Shown one piece after another: positions 44,934-54,442 of a DNA stretch of 64,000 nt. Location: positions 2,542,001 through 2,606,000 of the forward strand of contig OZ254079.1 in assembly GCA_965267475.1 (NCBI GenBank), given 5' to 3'. Position numbers and translations under genes: made by a program. The notes under the pieces are model-generated. The model ran no database searches and had not been told where the DNA came from. It was given only the letters and a program-made list of their open reading frames with translations. The stretch comes from JBCBKU01 sp965267475 (GTDB lineage: Bacteria; Pseudomonadota; Alphaproteobacteria; Rhodobacterales; Rhodobacteraceae). Position 1 is the first letter of the stretch. The number at the start of each line of letters is the position of its first letter.

Positions 44934-45597
44934 GGGCCCGCACTCCGCGCCCGTTCAGCGCATAGACAGCCAAAAGCACAAGGAACGAGAACACCAAAAG
45001 CCCCGCCGACAAGACATGGGCGGTGCCGTAGTCCAGGGTCTCGACTGCCGTGAAAATCTCAATCGCGATCACCCGCGTCTGGCCGGGAATGTTTCCGCCC
45101 ACCATCAGGACAACGCCGAATTCGCCGACCGTATGCGCGAAGGACAGAACCGCCGCCGTCAATACGCCCCGCCGAGACAGGGGCAGCGCGACAGTGCGAA
45201 AGGCTGTCCAGGGCGAGGCACCCAAAGTCTCGGCGGCTTCCAAAGGCCCCCGTCCGACCTGGCTGAAGGCCGTGCGCATGGGCTGAACCGCGAAGGGCAA
45301 CGAGTAGATGACCGAAGCGACGACGAGCCCCGCGAAGGAAAAGGTCAGCGTGCTGCCGGTCAGGCGCACCCAAGCTGCCCCCATGGCCGCGTCGGGACTG
45401 AACAGGATCAGAAGATAAAAGCCCAAAACCGTGGGCGGCAGCACCAGTGGCAAGGCTGTAATGGCCTCGATTGGCGCGCGTAGGCGCGACCGCGTTCGGG
45501 CCAGCCACCAGGCGATGGGCATGGCCAGAACCAGTAGGATCGCGGTTGTGACTGTGGCCAGAGTGGCCGTCAGCCAAACGGCGGGAAGAACGCTCAT
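44926..45597 (-). CDS. modB: Molybdate ABC transporter permease ModB
   Basis: A 223-residue permease with about five membrane segments; the EAA loop with GASPWTAFRTVALPLSRRGVLTA is where ModC docks. ALPLVLPPTVLGFYLLIL is typical of ModB. It forms the transmembrane channel with a second copy. Its ATG overlaps the modA stop (ATGA) and its 3' end overlaps modC. Confidence 0.95.
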   Translation of the reverse strand: MSVLPAVWLTATLATVTTAILLVLAMPIAWWLARTRSRLRAPIEAITALPLVLPPTVLGFYLLILFSPDAAMGAAWVRLTGSTLTFSFAGLVVASVIYSLPFAVQPMRTAFSQVGRGPLEAAETLGASPWTAFRTVALPLSRRGVLTAAVLSFAHTVGEFGVVLMVGGNIPGQTRVIAIEIFTAVETLDYGTAHVLSAGLLVFSFLVLLAVYALNGRGVRALG

Positions 45598-46313
45598 TCC
45601 GGCACCCCATAGCCCGAAGCGGCGATAATCCCCTGCCCCGCATCGCTTAGCAGAAAGTCGAAGAAAGCCGCTGCCGCTGGATTGTCGCGCCCCCGCAGTA
45701 ATAGTGCCGCATCCTGCGGGATGGATGGATGATCAAGACCCCGCACCGACACCTCGACCGGCAGACCCGTGACCACCTGCGCTTCGGCTATCAGGGCCAG
45801 CCCGGCATTGCCCGTTACGAAAAGCGACGCCGCGTGGCCCACGTTCTCGGCCATGACGATATCTTCATCCTCGGCGCCGTGATCGGCCAGAACGGCCTGG
45901 GCCGCCTGCCCATAAGGCGCGACAGCAGGATCGGCCATTGCGATCCTGTGGGACGCGAAAAGATCCCCCAAGACCACATCTTCAATGTCGATGTCTGATC
46001 GGGCCACGAGCACGAGACGCCCGAACGAATAGGTTTCTATCCGGTCCACAAGCCCATCTTCGACCAATTGCGCCGGCCGGGCCTGATCAGCCGCGAGATA
46101 GACGTCGAATGGCGCCCCCTGCCGGATCTGGGCATAAAGAAGCCCGGTCGAGGCGTGAACAAGTGCGATCTCGTGATCTATCGACGCTTCGAAGGCGGTC
46201 TCAAGCCTGCGCGCTGTGTCCAGGAAGTTTGCCGCAACGGCCACGGTCGCCTTTCCGGCAAAAGCCGGATCAGCCGCCAGGGCGCAAAAGGGGATGACGA
46301 AGGCAAACCGCAT
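45594..46313 (-). CDS. modA: Molybdate-binding protein ModA
   Basis: A 239-residue periplasmic binding protein: signal peptide (MRFAFVIPFCALAADPAFA), then VAVAANFLDTARRLETAFEA and VHASTGLLYAQIRQGAPFDVYLAAD, the ModA oxyanion-binding motifs, later NVGHAASLFVTGNAGLALIA. It binds molybdate or tungstate for ModBC. It is first of three genes, divergent from the molybdoenzyme by 158 bases. I looked there for a ModE-type site and found none convincing. Confidence 0.95.
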   Translation of the reverse strand: MRFAFVIPFCALAADPAFAGKATVAVAANFLDTARRLETAFEASIDHEIALVHASTGLLYAQIRQGAPFDVYLAADQARPAQLVEDGLVDRIETYSFGRLVLVARSDIDIEDVVLGDLFASHRIAMADPAVAPYGQAAQAVLADHGAEDEDIVMAENVGHAASLFVTGNAGLALIAEAQVVTGLPVEVSVRGLDHPSIPQDAALLLRGRDNPAAAAFFDFLLSDAGQGIIAASGYGVPE

Positions 46314-46471
46314 GGGCCCGAACTAAGCCCCGGCACGCCGCCGGTGGCAAGGTGTCAATGGGCGCGATCCGCTGGTGTTTGCAATTTCGTCGCGCCGCCG
46401 CCTGCGCTGTTTACGACGCGCAGCGCCGACGGTGAAATCTTCGATGACAACCGAGGCGACATACGCCAATC

Positions 46472-48808
46472 ATGCGCCATGAACCACGCTCGACCCCGAC
46501 CGCCGCTGTGACCCGCTCGGGACGCAGGCTGACATCCTCGCATTGGGGGATCGGACTGGTTGAGACAAGGGATGGTCGCATCGTATCGGTCGACCCGCAC
46601 CCGTCCGATCCGGATCCCTCTCCGCTTAACCAGAATATCGCCGGATCACTCAATGGGCCCGCGCGGGTGCTTCGCCCTGCCATCCGCGCAAGCTGGTTGA
46701 AGGGAACCGCCGGGGAACGTGGTCGTGACCCGTTCGTCGAGGTGACCTGGGACAGGGCGCTTGAACTGATCGCAAGAGAACTCACACGGGTCCGGACACA
46801 CCACGGGAACGAGGCCATTTTCGCCGGATCCTACGGCTGGGCCAGCGCCGGGCGGTTTCATCACGCCCAGGGTCAGCTCAAACGGTTTTTGAACAGCTTG
46901 GGCGGATTTGCCCGCTCCAAGGGAAACTACAGCTATCAGGCAGCCCTGGTGGCTATGCCGCATATCATCGGCGGGAGCTTCCGGGACCATGTGGATGAGG
47001 CCACGCGCTGGTCGGTTGTTGCAAATCATAGCGATCTGGTTGTCTTGTTCGGCGGTCTGCCGATGCGGAACATGCAGATCGCCGATGGTGGCGCATCTCG
47101 TCACCGAATGGCGGGCGCGCTGAAAGGCTGCGCCGCAAAGGGTGTCAGGTTCGTGAACATCAGCCCGCTTCGCACCGATACCGCGCCAGAGCTGAACGCC
47201 GACTGGATGCCGCCTCGCCCCGGCACGGACACCGCCTTGATGCTGGGTCTGGCCCATACACTTCTGACAGAGGGGCTGCACGATCCGGGTTTTCTCGATC
47301 GTTATACGGTGGGTTTCGACAAAGTCGCCGCTTACCTTACGGGCGCCCATGACGGTGAACCAAAGGACGCCGATTGGGCGGCGGAAATCACTGGCATTGA
47401 AGCCAAAAGGATCCGGGCGCTTGCCCGCGACATGGCAAAAGGCCGAACGATGATTGCCTGTTCGGCCGCCCTGCAACGGGCCGATTGGGGTGAACAGCCT
47501 TTGTGGATGTGCGTGACGCTAGCGGCCATGTTGGGCCAGATCGGACTTCCGGGCGGCGGATACACCATCGGCTACGGGGTCAATGGCCATATCGGCGCTG
47601 TCGGGCGACCGGTCCGCTGGGGCGTGTTCCCGCAGGAAGAAAACCCTGTGGCCACAGAAATCCCGGTCGCGATGATCGCCGAGATGCTGTTGTCGCCGGG
47701 CGCCCTTTATCGCTTCAACGGCGAAACCCGTCGTTTCCCGGACACGCGGCTGCTCTGGTGGGCGGGCGGCAACCCGTTCCACCATCATCAGGACCTGAAC
47801 CGCTTGCGCTTGGCATTCCAGCGCCCCGAAACCGTGATCGTGAACGAGATCAACTGGACCGCGACCGCGCGCCATGCCGACATCGTGCTGCCCGTGGCAG
47901 CCGCCCAGGAGCGCACCGATTTTGGCGCTGGACAATCGGACAACACTCTGGTGCCAATGCCAAAACTCGTGGAACCGCCGGGCGAAGCGCGGGTCGAATA
48001 TGAGATCTACCGCGATCTGGCGCGCCGCCTTGGGACGGAAGAGGCCTTTACCGAGGGGCGCGATGCCGTGGGCTGGCTGCGTCAAATCTGGGAGGATACA
48101 CGCCGCGCCGTGCGCGACATCGGGACTGAGCTTCCCGATTGGGACAATTTTATTGCGGGCGCGCCGATCGAACTGCCGGACCCAAACCCGGACCAGGTGT
48201 TCCTGGCCGATTTCCGCAAGGATCCGGCGGCTCATCCATGCGCGACCCCCAGCGGCCGGATCGAGCTGTTCTCGGACCACGTCGCAGGGTTCGCCTTGCC
48301 CGAATGCCCGGGCCACGCGGTCTGGTGCCCACCGCGCGATGTGTCCTCTGGCGCCTCGAACCGGTATCCGCTGGCGCTTCTCTCTGGCCAGCCAGGCACG
48401 CGGCTCCACAGCCAGCACGATACCGGCGCGCTCAGCCTCGGGCACAAGATCAAGAGACGCGAACCGGTCCTGATCCATCCCGAAGACGCGATGTCGCGTG
48501 GGATTTCAGATGGCGATATCGTCGAATTGCGAAACGACCGGGGACGATGCTTGGCCGGCGCACGGATAACGGACCAGATCGCGCAGGGCTCGATCTTTCT
48601 TTGGACAGGCGCCTGGTATGATCCGGATTGGGATGCACCGCATCACCGCGACCGGCACGGCAATCCGAACGTGCTGACACATGACCTGCGAACCTCGGAC
48701 TGGGCGCAGGGCCCGGCCTCTCACTCGGCCCATGTCGAGGCGCTGCGGTTTGACGGAAATCCCGGTCCGGTGAGCGCCCACAAACCGCCCGAATTTGCGT
48801 CTGATTGA
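46472..48808 (+). CDS. Molybdopterin oxidoreductase, BisC/DMSO-reductase type
   Basis: A 778-residue enzyme of the DMSO reductase family (type III), with bis-MGD cofactor and no iron-sulfur cluster motif. FAGSYGWASAGRFHHAQGQ (117-135) and GNYSYQAALVAMPHIIG, where Ser154 is the expected Mo ligand, match biotin sulfoxide and TMAO/DMSO reductases. WWAGGNPFHHHQDLNRL and the C-terminal LALLSGQPGTRLHSQ-H follow the family. There is no twin-arginine signal, so it should be cytoplasmic like BisC, perhaps reducing methionine or biotin sulfoxide. The divergent mod operon supplies its metal. Confidence 0.88.
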   Translation: MRHEPRSTPTAAVTRSGRRLTSSHWGIGLVETRDGRIVSVDPHPSDPDPSPLNQNIAGSLNGPARVLRPAIRASWLKGTAGERGRDPFVEVTWDRALELIARELTRVRTHHGNEAIFAGSYGWASAGRFHHAQGQLKRFLNSLGGFARSKGNYSYQAALVAMPHIIGGSFRDHVDEATRWSVVANHSDLVVLFGGLPMRNMQIADGGASRHRMAGALKGCAAKGVRFVNISPLRTDTAPELNADWMPPRPGTDTALMLGLAHTLLTEGLHDPGFLDRYTVGFDKVAAYLTGAHDGEPKDADWAAEITGIEAKRIRALARDMAKGRTMIACSAALQRADWGEQPLWMCVTLAAMLGQIGLPGGGYTIGYGVNGHIGAVGRPVRWGVFPQEENPVATEIPVAMIAEMLLSPGALYRFNGETRRFPDTRLLWWAGGNPFHHHQDLNRLRLAFQRPETVIVNEINWTATARHADIVLPVAAAQERTDFGAGQSDNTLVPMPKLVEPPGEARVEYEIYRDLARRLGTEEAFTEGRDAVGWLRQIWEDTRRAVRDIGTELPDWDNFIAGAPIELPDPNPDQVFLADFRKDPAAHPCATPSGRIELFSDHVAGFALPECPGHAVWCPPRDVSSGASNRYPLALLSGQPGTRLHSQHDTGALSLGHKIKRREPVLIHPEDAMSRGISDGDIVELRNDRGRCLAGARITDQIAQGSIFLWTGAWYDPDWDAPHHRDRHGNPNVLTHDLRTSDWAQGPASHSAHVEALRFDGNPGPVSAHKPPEFASD

Positions 48809-48812
48809 TATT

Positions 48813-48898
48813 TGGTGCCCGAGGAGAGACTCGAACTCTCACGCCCGTGAAGGCGGGGGATTTTGAATCCCCTGCGTCTACCATTCCGCCACTCGGGC
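48813..48898 (-). tRNA. tRNA-Leu, anticodon CAA
   Basis: On the minus strand: acceptor GCCCGAG/CTCGGGC, anticodon stem GGGGA/TCCCC with loop TTCAAAA (anticodon CAA, reading UUG), a long variable arm (GCCTTCACGGGC) as in class II tRNAs, and a T arm with GTTCGAGTC. CCA is encoded at 48813-48815. Confidence 0.96.
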
Positions 48899-48967
48899 CA
48901 CCGGATCGCGTCTTACCCCGTCGCGCCGAAGTCGCCAAGACGAAATTCAGCGCCGTTCCGCAAAGCC

Positions 48968-49822
48968 CTAGAGCCGCGCAGCGCCGAATGTGTCGCAGTC
49001 ACCCATCCGGCCCGACTCGAACCCACGCGCGAACCAGCGTTGCCGCTGCTCGGACGTGCCATGCGTGAACGTGTGGGGCTGGGGCACCCGGCCTGCATTC
49101 CGCTGCAACGTATCGTCGCCGATCTGCCGCGCCGCGCGCAGGGCTTCCTGGATATCGCCGCGCTCCAGCGACCCGAACCGCTCTCCTGCCTCACGCGCCC
49201 AGACGCCCGACAGGCAGTCGGCCTGCAATTCTATCATGACCGAAATCTCGTTGGATCGAGCCTGGCTCGATTGCTGGCGGGCGCGGTTGGCCTGACCCAG
49301 AATGCCAAGCTCGTTCTGCACATGATGGGCGATCTCATGGGCGACCACATAGGCGGCCGCGAAATCACCCTCGGCGCCCAAACGCCGCGACAGGGTCGTG
49401 AAAAACGACGTATCCAGGTATGCCTTCCGGTCCGCCGGGCAATAGAACGGCCCGGTCGCGCCCGAGGCGCCACCACATGGCGACTGCGTCACGCCCTTGT
49501 AAAGCACCAGCGTCGCAGGCCGATAGTCGCGCCCCAATTGCTGTCGGAACAGCGCCGCCCAGACCTCTTCGGTATCGGCCAGCGTGACCGACACGAACTG
49601 CGCCGCCTGCTCATCCGCCGCCGTGATCTCACCGCTGCCGCCCGATTGCGGCTGTACTTGACCGCCTTGCAACAAGGGCGTGACGTCGATTCCAAGGAAA
49701 TATCCCACCACGAGGATCAGGATCAGCCCGACCCCGCCGATCCCGCCTGCGCGCCCGGCGCCACCCCCGGACCTGCGCCGATCCTCGATATTGCGGCTGC
49801 CCCGCCGTCCCTGCCATTTCAT
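48968..49822 (-). CDS. Putative neutral zinc metallopeptidase, YpfJ type
   Basis: A 284-residue membrane-anchored protein: basic start (MKWQGRRGSRNIEDRR), one membrane segment (about 33-51, GIGGVGLILILVVGYFLG), then the YpfJ/KPN_02809-type domain with the zinc motif VVAHEIAHHVQNELGI and ELQADCLSGVWA, where Glu or Asp completes the metal site. The ATG at 49822 follows GGAGGG; the frame extends 120 codons further without support. Probable periplasmic peptidase; substrate unknown. Confidence 0.88.
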   Translation of the reverse strand: MKWQGRRGSRNIEDRRRSGGGAGRAGGIGGVGLILILVVGYFLGIDVTPLLQGGQVQPQSGGSGEITAADEQAAQFVSVTLADTEEVWAALFRQQLGRDYRPATLVLYKGVTQSPCGGASGATGPFYCPADRKAYLDTSFFTTLSRRLGAEGDFAAAYVVAHEIAHHVQNELGILGQANRARQQSSQARSNEISVMIELQADCLSGVWAREAGERFGSLERGDIQEALRAARQIGDDTLQRNAGRVPQPHTFTHGTSEQRQRWFARGFESGRMGDCDTFGAARL

Positions 49823-50021
49823 GATCAGCCCTCCCGGTACACGGCCCTGATTGTCCTGACTGTACCGGATAGAGATCATCGTTGGAGGGGAAAAGAAACG
49901 CCGCATTGGCCGGGAACGGATTTCAACGGTCGGGGCGCGACCGCCTGTCCGCGCAGGCTGGTGTGCCCATTCGCGATTTGATAGGGCGTCCTGCAACGAG
50001 CAGAGTGAACAGGAGACGCGC

Positions 50022-50636
50022 ATGCAGGCGCAGTCCGCTGAGGGGATGGCGATCTCGCGCCGGCTCACACAATTGGCCGAGGACGCCGAGGGCGAGACGG
50101 TCACCCTCGACTGGATCTTGTCGCAGCTGCATGAACGGGCCTTCGGTCTGTTTCTTCTTGTCCTTGCATTGCCCTGCTGCATCCCGTTCCTCTACGGCAT
50201 TCCGCAAATCGTGGCCCTGCCGCTGATGTTTGTTTCGGTTCAGATCCTGTTTGGCCGAAGATATCCGTGGCTTCCGGGACGCCTCGGCGCTCGACAGGTG
50301 TCGAAGGACGGGCTGCAAAACCTGGCGGATCGCGCGCGTCCCTGGCTTGAACGGATCGAGGCTTTGAGCCGCCCGAGGCTGGCTGCGCTGACCCGCGCGC
50401 CGATGGACCGCTTTCTGGGCCTGGCGCTGGTGCTGTTCAGCGCATCGATCCTGGTACCACTCCCGGCCACGAATACGGTTCCGGGCTTCGCCGTCGTGAT
50501 TGTCGCCATGGGCCTTTTGCAGCGCGACGGCATCTTGGTTCTTGTCGGAACTTTGATTGGCACGGCCTGGATCGCGTCGCTTATCTTTGCGGGTGCGACT
50601 TTGGCAAGCCTGGTAAGAGGATGGTTGGGCTTATGA
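50022..50636 (+). CDS. exoD: ExoD-family membrane protein
   Basis: A 204-residue ExoD-like protein: an N-terminal cytoplasmic helix pair (RRLTQLAEDAEGETVTLDWI) and four membrane segments, with LFLLVLALPCCIPFLYGIPQI and DRFLGLALVLFSASILVPLP. ExoD was named for exopolysaccharide phenotypes in rhizobia, but its action is unknown. The start follows GGAG. The stop overlaps the dsbB start (ATGA), so they are coupled. Confidence 0.88.
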   Translation: MQAQSAEGMAISRRLTQLAEDAEGETVTLDWILSQLHERAFGLFLLVLALPCCIPFLYGIPQIVALPLMFVSVQILFGRRYPWLPGRLGARQVSKDGLQNLADRARPWLERIEALSRPRLAALTRAPMDRFLGLALVLFSASILVPLPATNTVPGFAVVIVAMGLLQRDGILVLVGTLIGTAWIASLIFAGATLASLVRGWLGL

Positions 50637-51100
50637 CGCAACGATCACTCATGCTGATCGCAGCGGCTGGATCGGCCGCCCTGTTGATCGGCGCGTTCCT
50701 GTTTCAGCATGTCGGCGGGATGGCCCCGTGCAAGCTTTGCCTCTGGCAGCGCTGGCCTCATGCGGCGGCCATCGCAATCGGAGTGGCGGCCATTGCCCTG
50801 CCCAATCGCATCCTCGCATGGCTGGGCGCAGGTGCCGCACTGACGACCGCGGGCATCGGGATCTATCATACAGGCGTCGAACGCGGCTGGTGGGAAGGTC
50901 CGTCCTCTTGTTCGGGCGGCGGACCCGGCCTTTCGGGCCTTTCGGGGGACGCGCTGATTTCCACCGAAGGCCGTGCGGGCATCGTCATGTGTGACGAGGT
51001 CGTCTGGGAACTCGCGGGCCTCTCGATGGCATCCTGGAATGCGCTCATTGCGCTGGCGCTTGCCCTGATCTGGATCGCGGCGGCGCGTCGTCCCGCCTGA
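50633..51100 (+). CDS. dsbB: Disulfide bond formation protein B
   Basis: A 155-residue DsbB: four membrane segments, the quinone-side pair Cys33-Cys36 (APCKLCLWQR) and the periplasmic-loop pair Cys93 and Cys120 (SSCSGG, IVMCDE). It reoxidises DsbA and passes electrons to ubiquinone. The ATG at 50633 overlaps the exoD stop; the upstream ATG at 50621 lies inside exoD and is less likely. Confidence 0.92.
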   Translation: MTQRSLMLIAAAGSAALLIGAFLFQHVGGMAPCKLCLWQRWPHAAAIAIGVAAIALPNRILAWLGAGAALTTAGIGIYHTGVERGWWEGPSSCSGGGPGLSGLSGDALISTEGRAGIVMCDEVVWELAGLSMASWNALIALALALIWIAAARRPA

Positions 51101-51187
51101 CAGTCGCGCTGGGCGCCCAACCGAGGAGAAGGCCGGAGGCCGCCGACGAGACAACCGAATGCGCCGCAGGCGCGCCTTCAGATCACG

Positions 51188-51457
51188 TCAATGCACCGTA
51201 AATTCGCCCGTGACATTGCGCCATTCCCCCGGCGAAATCATCTTGCGATGGACAAATCGCACCGAATGAAGCGGACCCTCGATCGCGTCCTGCCAGTATT
51301 CGATGAATTCGAACAGCTTCGGGTGGTCAGGCGCCAGGTCATAGTCCTGCCAAACGAAAGTGTTCAAAACACTCGGGAAATCCGGCATTCGGTAAAAGAA
51401 TTCAGCCGTCGTTAGGCCATAGCCTTTCAGCATCAGTTCGGTCTCTGAAACGGGCAT
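51188..51457 (-). CDS. usg: Usg-family protein
   Basis: An 89-residue protein closely resembling the Usg family of alphaproteobacteria: ELMLKGYGLTTAEFFYRMPD, FVWQDYDLAPDHPKLFEF and WQDAIEGPLHSVRFVH. The family was first noted near trp genes, but its function is unknown. Here it is alone, divergent from gyrA, and 15 kb away from trpE. It is complete. Confidence 0.87.
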   Translation of the reverse strand: MPVSETELMLKGYGLTTAEFFYRMPDFPSVLNTFVWQDYDLAPDHPKLFEFIEYWQDAIEGPLHSVRFVHRKMISPGEWRNVTGEFTVH

Positions 51458-51648
51458 CTGTCTTCCCCTTTCCGCAGCCCCTTCCTTGAATGAAAGCTCT
51501 ATTCTTTAAGAAATCAATAAAAACAATGTGTTAGCACTCGGCAGATTTGGCTGCTGTTTTTTGTCCCGCCGCATTGCAGGGCATATGTGCGATCTGATAG
51601 AGTGGGACCAACTAAATATTGAGCACCCCGAGAACCACGGATCACAAC

Positions 51649-54393
51649 GTGAGCGACACGCCAGAACCCCCTGAAAACGATGATGAAATCGCACCGGAAC
51701 GTCCGCAATATGACGGACCTTCGATCTCGATCGAGGCCGAGATGCGCACGGCCTATCTCGATTATGCCATGTCTGTCATCGTCAGCCGAGCCATCCCGGA
51801 TTTGCGCGACGGTTTGAAACCGGTCCACCGGCGCATTCTCTATCACATGGACGATCAGGGCTATACGCACGACAAATCCTATCGGAAGTCGGCAAAGCCC
51901 GTGGGCGAAGTGATGGCGAATTATCACCCCCATGGTGACGGCGCGATCTATGACGCGCTGGTGCGGATGGCGCAGGATTTCTCGATGTCCGTGCCGCTGA
52001 TCGAAGGCCAGGGCAATTTCGGGTCGATGGACGGCGATAACCCGGCGGCCATGCGCTATACCGAAAGCCGCCTGGAAAAAGTCGCCCGTGCGCTTCTGGA
52101 CGACATCGACAAGGACACCGTCGATTTTCAAGACAATTACGACGGCAAGGAAAGCGAACCCACGGTCCTGCCGGCGCGTTATCCCAACATGCTGGTCAAC
52201 GGGGCCGAGGGTATCGCGGTGGGTATGGCGACGCGGATCCCGCCCCATAACCTGGGCGAGGTCGTCGATGCGACGCTCGCGTTGATCGAAGACCCGGATA
52301 TGTCATCCGAGGCGCTGATGGAAATCGTGCCTGCGCCCGATTTCCCGACAGGCGGTATCATCCTCGGTCGGTCCGGGGCGCGAAAGGCTTATTTGGAAGG
52401 GCGCGGCTCCATCATCATCCGGGCCAAAACCCGGATCGAGGAGATCCGCAAGGATCGCTATGCCATCGTGCTGGATGAGATCCCCTATCAGGTGAACAAG
52501 GCGGCCATGATCGAAAAGATCGCCGACCTTGTGCGCGACAAGAAGATCGAAGGCGTCTCGGGTGTTCAGGACGAATCCGACCGGGTCGGTGTCCGGGTCG
52601 TCGTCGAACTGAAACGTGACGCGACAGCCGAGGTTGTGTTGAACCAGTTGTTCCGGTTCACGCCAATGCAGGTGTCCTTCGGGGCCAATATGCTCGCTTT
52701 GAATGGTGGACGGCCCGAACAGCTGACACTTCGCGATTTCCTGTCCCATTTCATAACGTTCCGCGAAGAAGTTGTCGCACGGCGCACGGCGTTTGAACTC
52801 AGGAAGGCCCGCGAAAGGTCGCACATCCTTTGTGGTCTGGCCGTCGCCGTGTCGAACGTGGACGAAGTGGTCGCGACGATCCGCGCCTCAGCAGACGCCG
52901 CGGAAGCCCGCGAAAAGCTCATGGACCGGCGCTGGCCCGCACAGGACATCGCCGATTACATCAAACTGATCGACGACCCGACCCATACGATGAACGAGGA
53001 CGGGACATATAACCTGTCGGAAACCCAGGCCCGCGCGATCCTGGATTTGCGCCTTCAACGCCTGACCCAGATCGGCGTCAAGGAAGTCACCGACGAGTTG
53101 GAGGAACTCGCCGCCAAAATCCAGGAATGCCTGGATATCCTGCGGTCGCGCGACCGGATCATGGCGATCATTTCCGGCGAACTACGCGCCGTCCGCGAAG
53201 AATTTGCCGTGCCCCGTCGGACGGAAATCGTCGACTGGGCCGGCGACATGGATGACGAGGACCTGATCGAGCGCGAAGATATGGTCGTGACGGTCACGGC
53301 CACGGGCTGGATCAAGCGCACGCCGTTGGCCGAGTTCCGCAGTCAGAAACGGGGTGGCAAGGGCCTGTCCGGCATGGCCACGAAGGACGAAGATGTGGTC
53401 ACCACGCTTTTCGTCGCGAACACGCATACCCAGCTCCTGTTCTTCACAACCGATGGCATGGTCTACAAACTGAAGACCTGGCGCCTGCCGCAAGGCGGTC
53501 GGACCGCGAAAGGCAAGGCCATCGTCAACATCCTGCCGATCCCGCAAGGTGTGTCGATCGCGGCGATCATGCCCGTCGACGCGGCCGAGGAAGACTGGGC
53601 CGATCTGCAAATCTTCTTTGCAACATCCGAAGGCGATGTGCGGCGAAACGCGCTCTCAGATTTCACCAATGTGAAATCGAACGGCAAGATCGCGATGAAG
53701 CTGCCAGAAGGCGTGGAACTTGTGAACGCCCGGATCTGCACCGAACAGGACGATGTGATGCTGGTAACGGCGGCGGGCCGGGCGATCCGCTTCCCGACGA
53801 CCGAGGTCCGGGTCTTCAAAGGCCGCGATTCCACGGGCGTCCGGGGCATCAAGCTTGCCGATGGCGACGGCGTCGTCTCGATGGCCGTGATCCGGCACTT
53901 TGAGGCAACACCGGCGGAACGTGCAGCGTATCTGAAAATGCGCCGTGCGGTGGCGGGCGACACCGAAGAAGTTGAAAGCGACGATGAAGAGTCGGTCGCC
54001 GAAGCGGAAGAGTTCAACCAAGAGCGCTATGCCGAAATGTCGGCGGCAGAGGATCTGATCCTGACCATCAGCGAAGGCGGTTCGGGCAAATTGTCCTCGT
54101 CCCACGACTATCCGGTCCGGGGCCGCGGCGGCCAAGGCGTGATGGCCATGGATAAGGCAATGCGGGGCGGCGCGCTGGTGGCGTCTTTCCCGGTGGAGAC
54201 GGGTGACCAGATCATGCTGGCCACATCGACAGGTCAATCGATCCGGGTGCCGGTTGACGGGATCTCGTTCCGGTCGCGTTCGGCAGGTGGCGTCAAAGTC
54301 TTTGACACAGGTGCCGATGAACGGGTGGTCTCGGTCGCCTGGATCGCGGATCAGGGTGATGAGGACGACACCGGGGCGGAGCCGGAAAATTAA
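51649..54393 (+). CDS. gyrA: DNA gyrase subunit A
   Basis: A 914-residue GyrA. The breakage-reunion domain has the catalytic Tyr in AMRYTESRL, and the C-terminal wrapping domain has the GyrA box QKRGGKG (about 572), which marks gyrase rather than topoisomerase IV. At the quinolone pocket the sequence is YHPHGDGAIYD: the position of E. coli Ser83 is Gly, while Asp87 is kept. The C-terminal domain has a long acidic insert (DTEEVESDDEESVAEAEE). I use the GTG at 51649 (VSDTPEPPEN), the usual Roseobacter N-terminus; a TTG at 51619 would add ten residues. Its stop lies in a loop of the double-hairpin element. Confidence 0.95.
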   Translation: MSDTPEPPENDDEIAPERPQYDGPSISIEAEMRTAYLDYAMSVIVSRAIPDLRDGLKPVHRRILYHMDDQGYTHDKSYRKSAKPVGEVMANYHPHGDGAIYDALVRMAQDFSMSVPLIEGQGNFGSMDGDNPAAMRYTESRLEKVARALLDDIDKDTVDFQDNYDGKESEPTVLPARYPNMLVNGAEGIAVGMATRIPPHNLGEVVDATLALIEDPDMSSEALMEIVPAPDFPTGGIILGRSGARKAYLEGRGSIIIRAKTRIEEIRKDRYAIVLDEIPYQVNKAAMIEKIADLVRDKKIEGVSGVQDESDRVGVRVVVELKRDATAEVVLNQLFRFTPMQVSFGANMLALNGGRPEQLTLRDFLSHFITFREEVVARRTAFELRKARERSHILCGLAVAVSNVDEVVATIRASADAAEAREKLMDRRWPAQDIADYIKLIDDPTHTMNEDGTYNLSETQARAILDLRLQRLTQIGVKEVTDELEELAAKIQECLDILRSRDRIMAIISGELRAVREEFAVPRRTEIVDWAGDMDDEDLIEREDMVVTVTATGWIKRTPLAEFRSQKRGGKGLSGMATKDEDVVTTLFVANTHTQLLFFTTDGMVYKLKTWRLPQGGRTAKGKAIVNILPIPQGVSIAAIMPVDAAEEDWADLQIFFATSEGDVRRNALSDFTNVKSNGKIAMKLPEGVELVNARICTEQDDVMLVTAAGRAIRFPTTEVRVFKGRDSTGVRGIKLADGDGVVSMAVIRHFEATPAERAAYLKMRRAVAGDTEEVESDDEESVAEAEEFNQERYAEMSAAEDLILTISEGGSGKLSSSHDYPVRGRGGQGVMAMDKAMRGGALVASFPVETGDQIMLATSTGQSIRVPVDGISFRSRSAGGVKVFDTGADERVVSVAWIADQGDEDDTGAEPEN

Positions 54394-54436
54394 GGAATTT
54401 TCCGTTACAATTTCCGTGTCGGAAATCGTCCACGCC
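54383..54436 (+). repeat. Double-hairpin intergenic element, copy B
   Basis: Stem 1 CGGAAAAT (54383-54390), loop TAAGGA, ATTTTCCG (54397-54404); linker TTAC (54405-54408); stem 2 ATTTCC (54410-54415), loop GTGTC, GGAAAT (54421-54426); then CGTCCACGCC. The gyrA stop codon TAA sits in loop 1. Compared with copy A at 29336, the third-from-loop T-A pair of stem 2 is C-G here, keeping the pairing. Confidence 0.8.
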
Positions 54437-54442
54437 TGAGGC

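Noticed and set aside
46314..46471. ModE-type site between modA and the molybdoenzyme
   Set aside because: I looked for the expected palindrome and found only CTGCGC-N10-GCGCAG, which is not a convincing match.
48863..49981. A 372-codon + frame across tRNA-Leu and the YpfJ gene
   Set aside because: It runs through a tRNA gene and antisense to a zinc-peptidase with intact HEIAHH, so it is not a gene.
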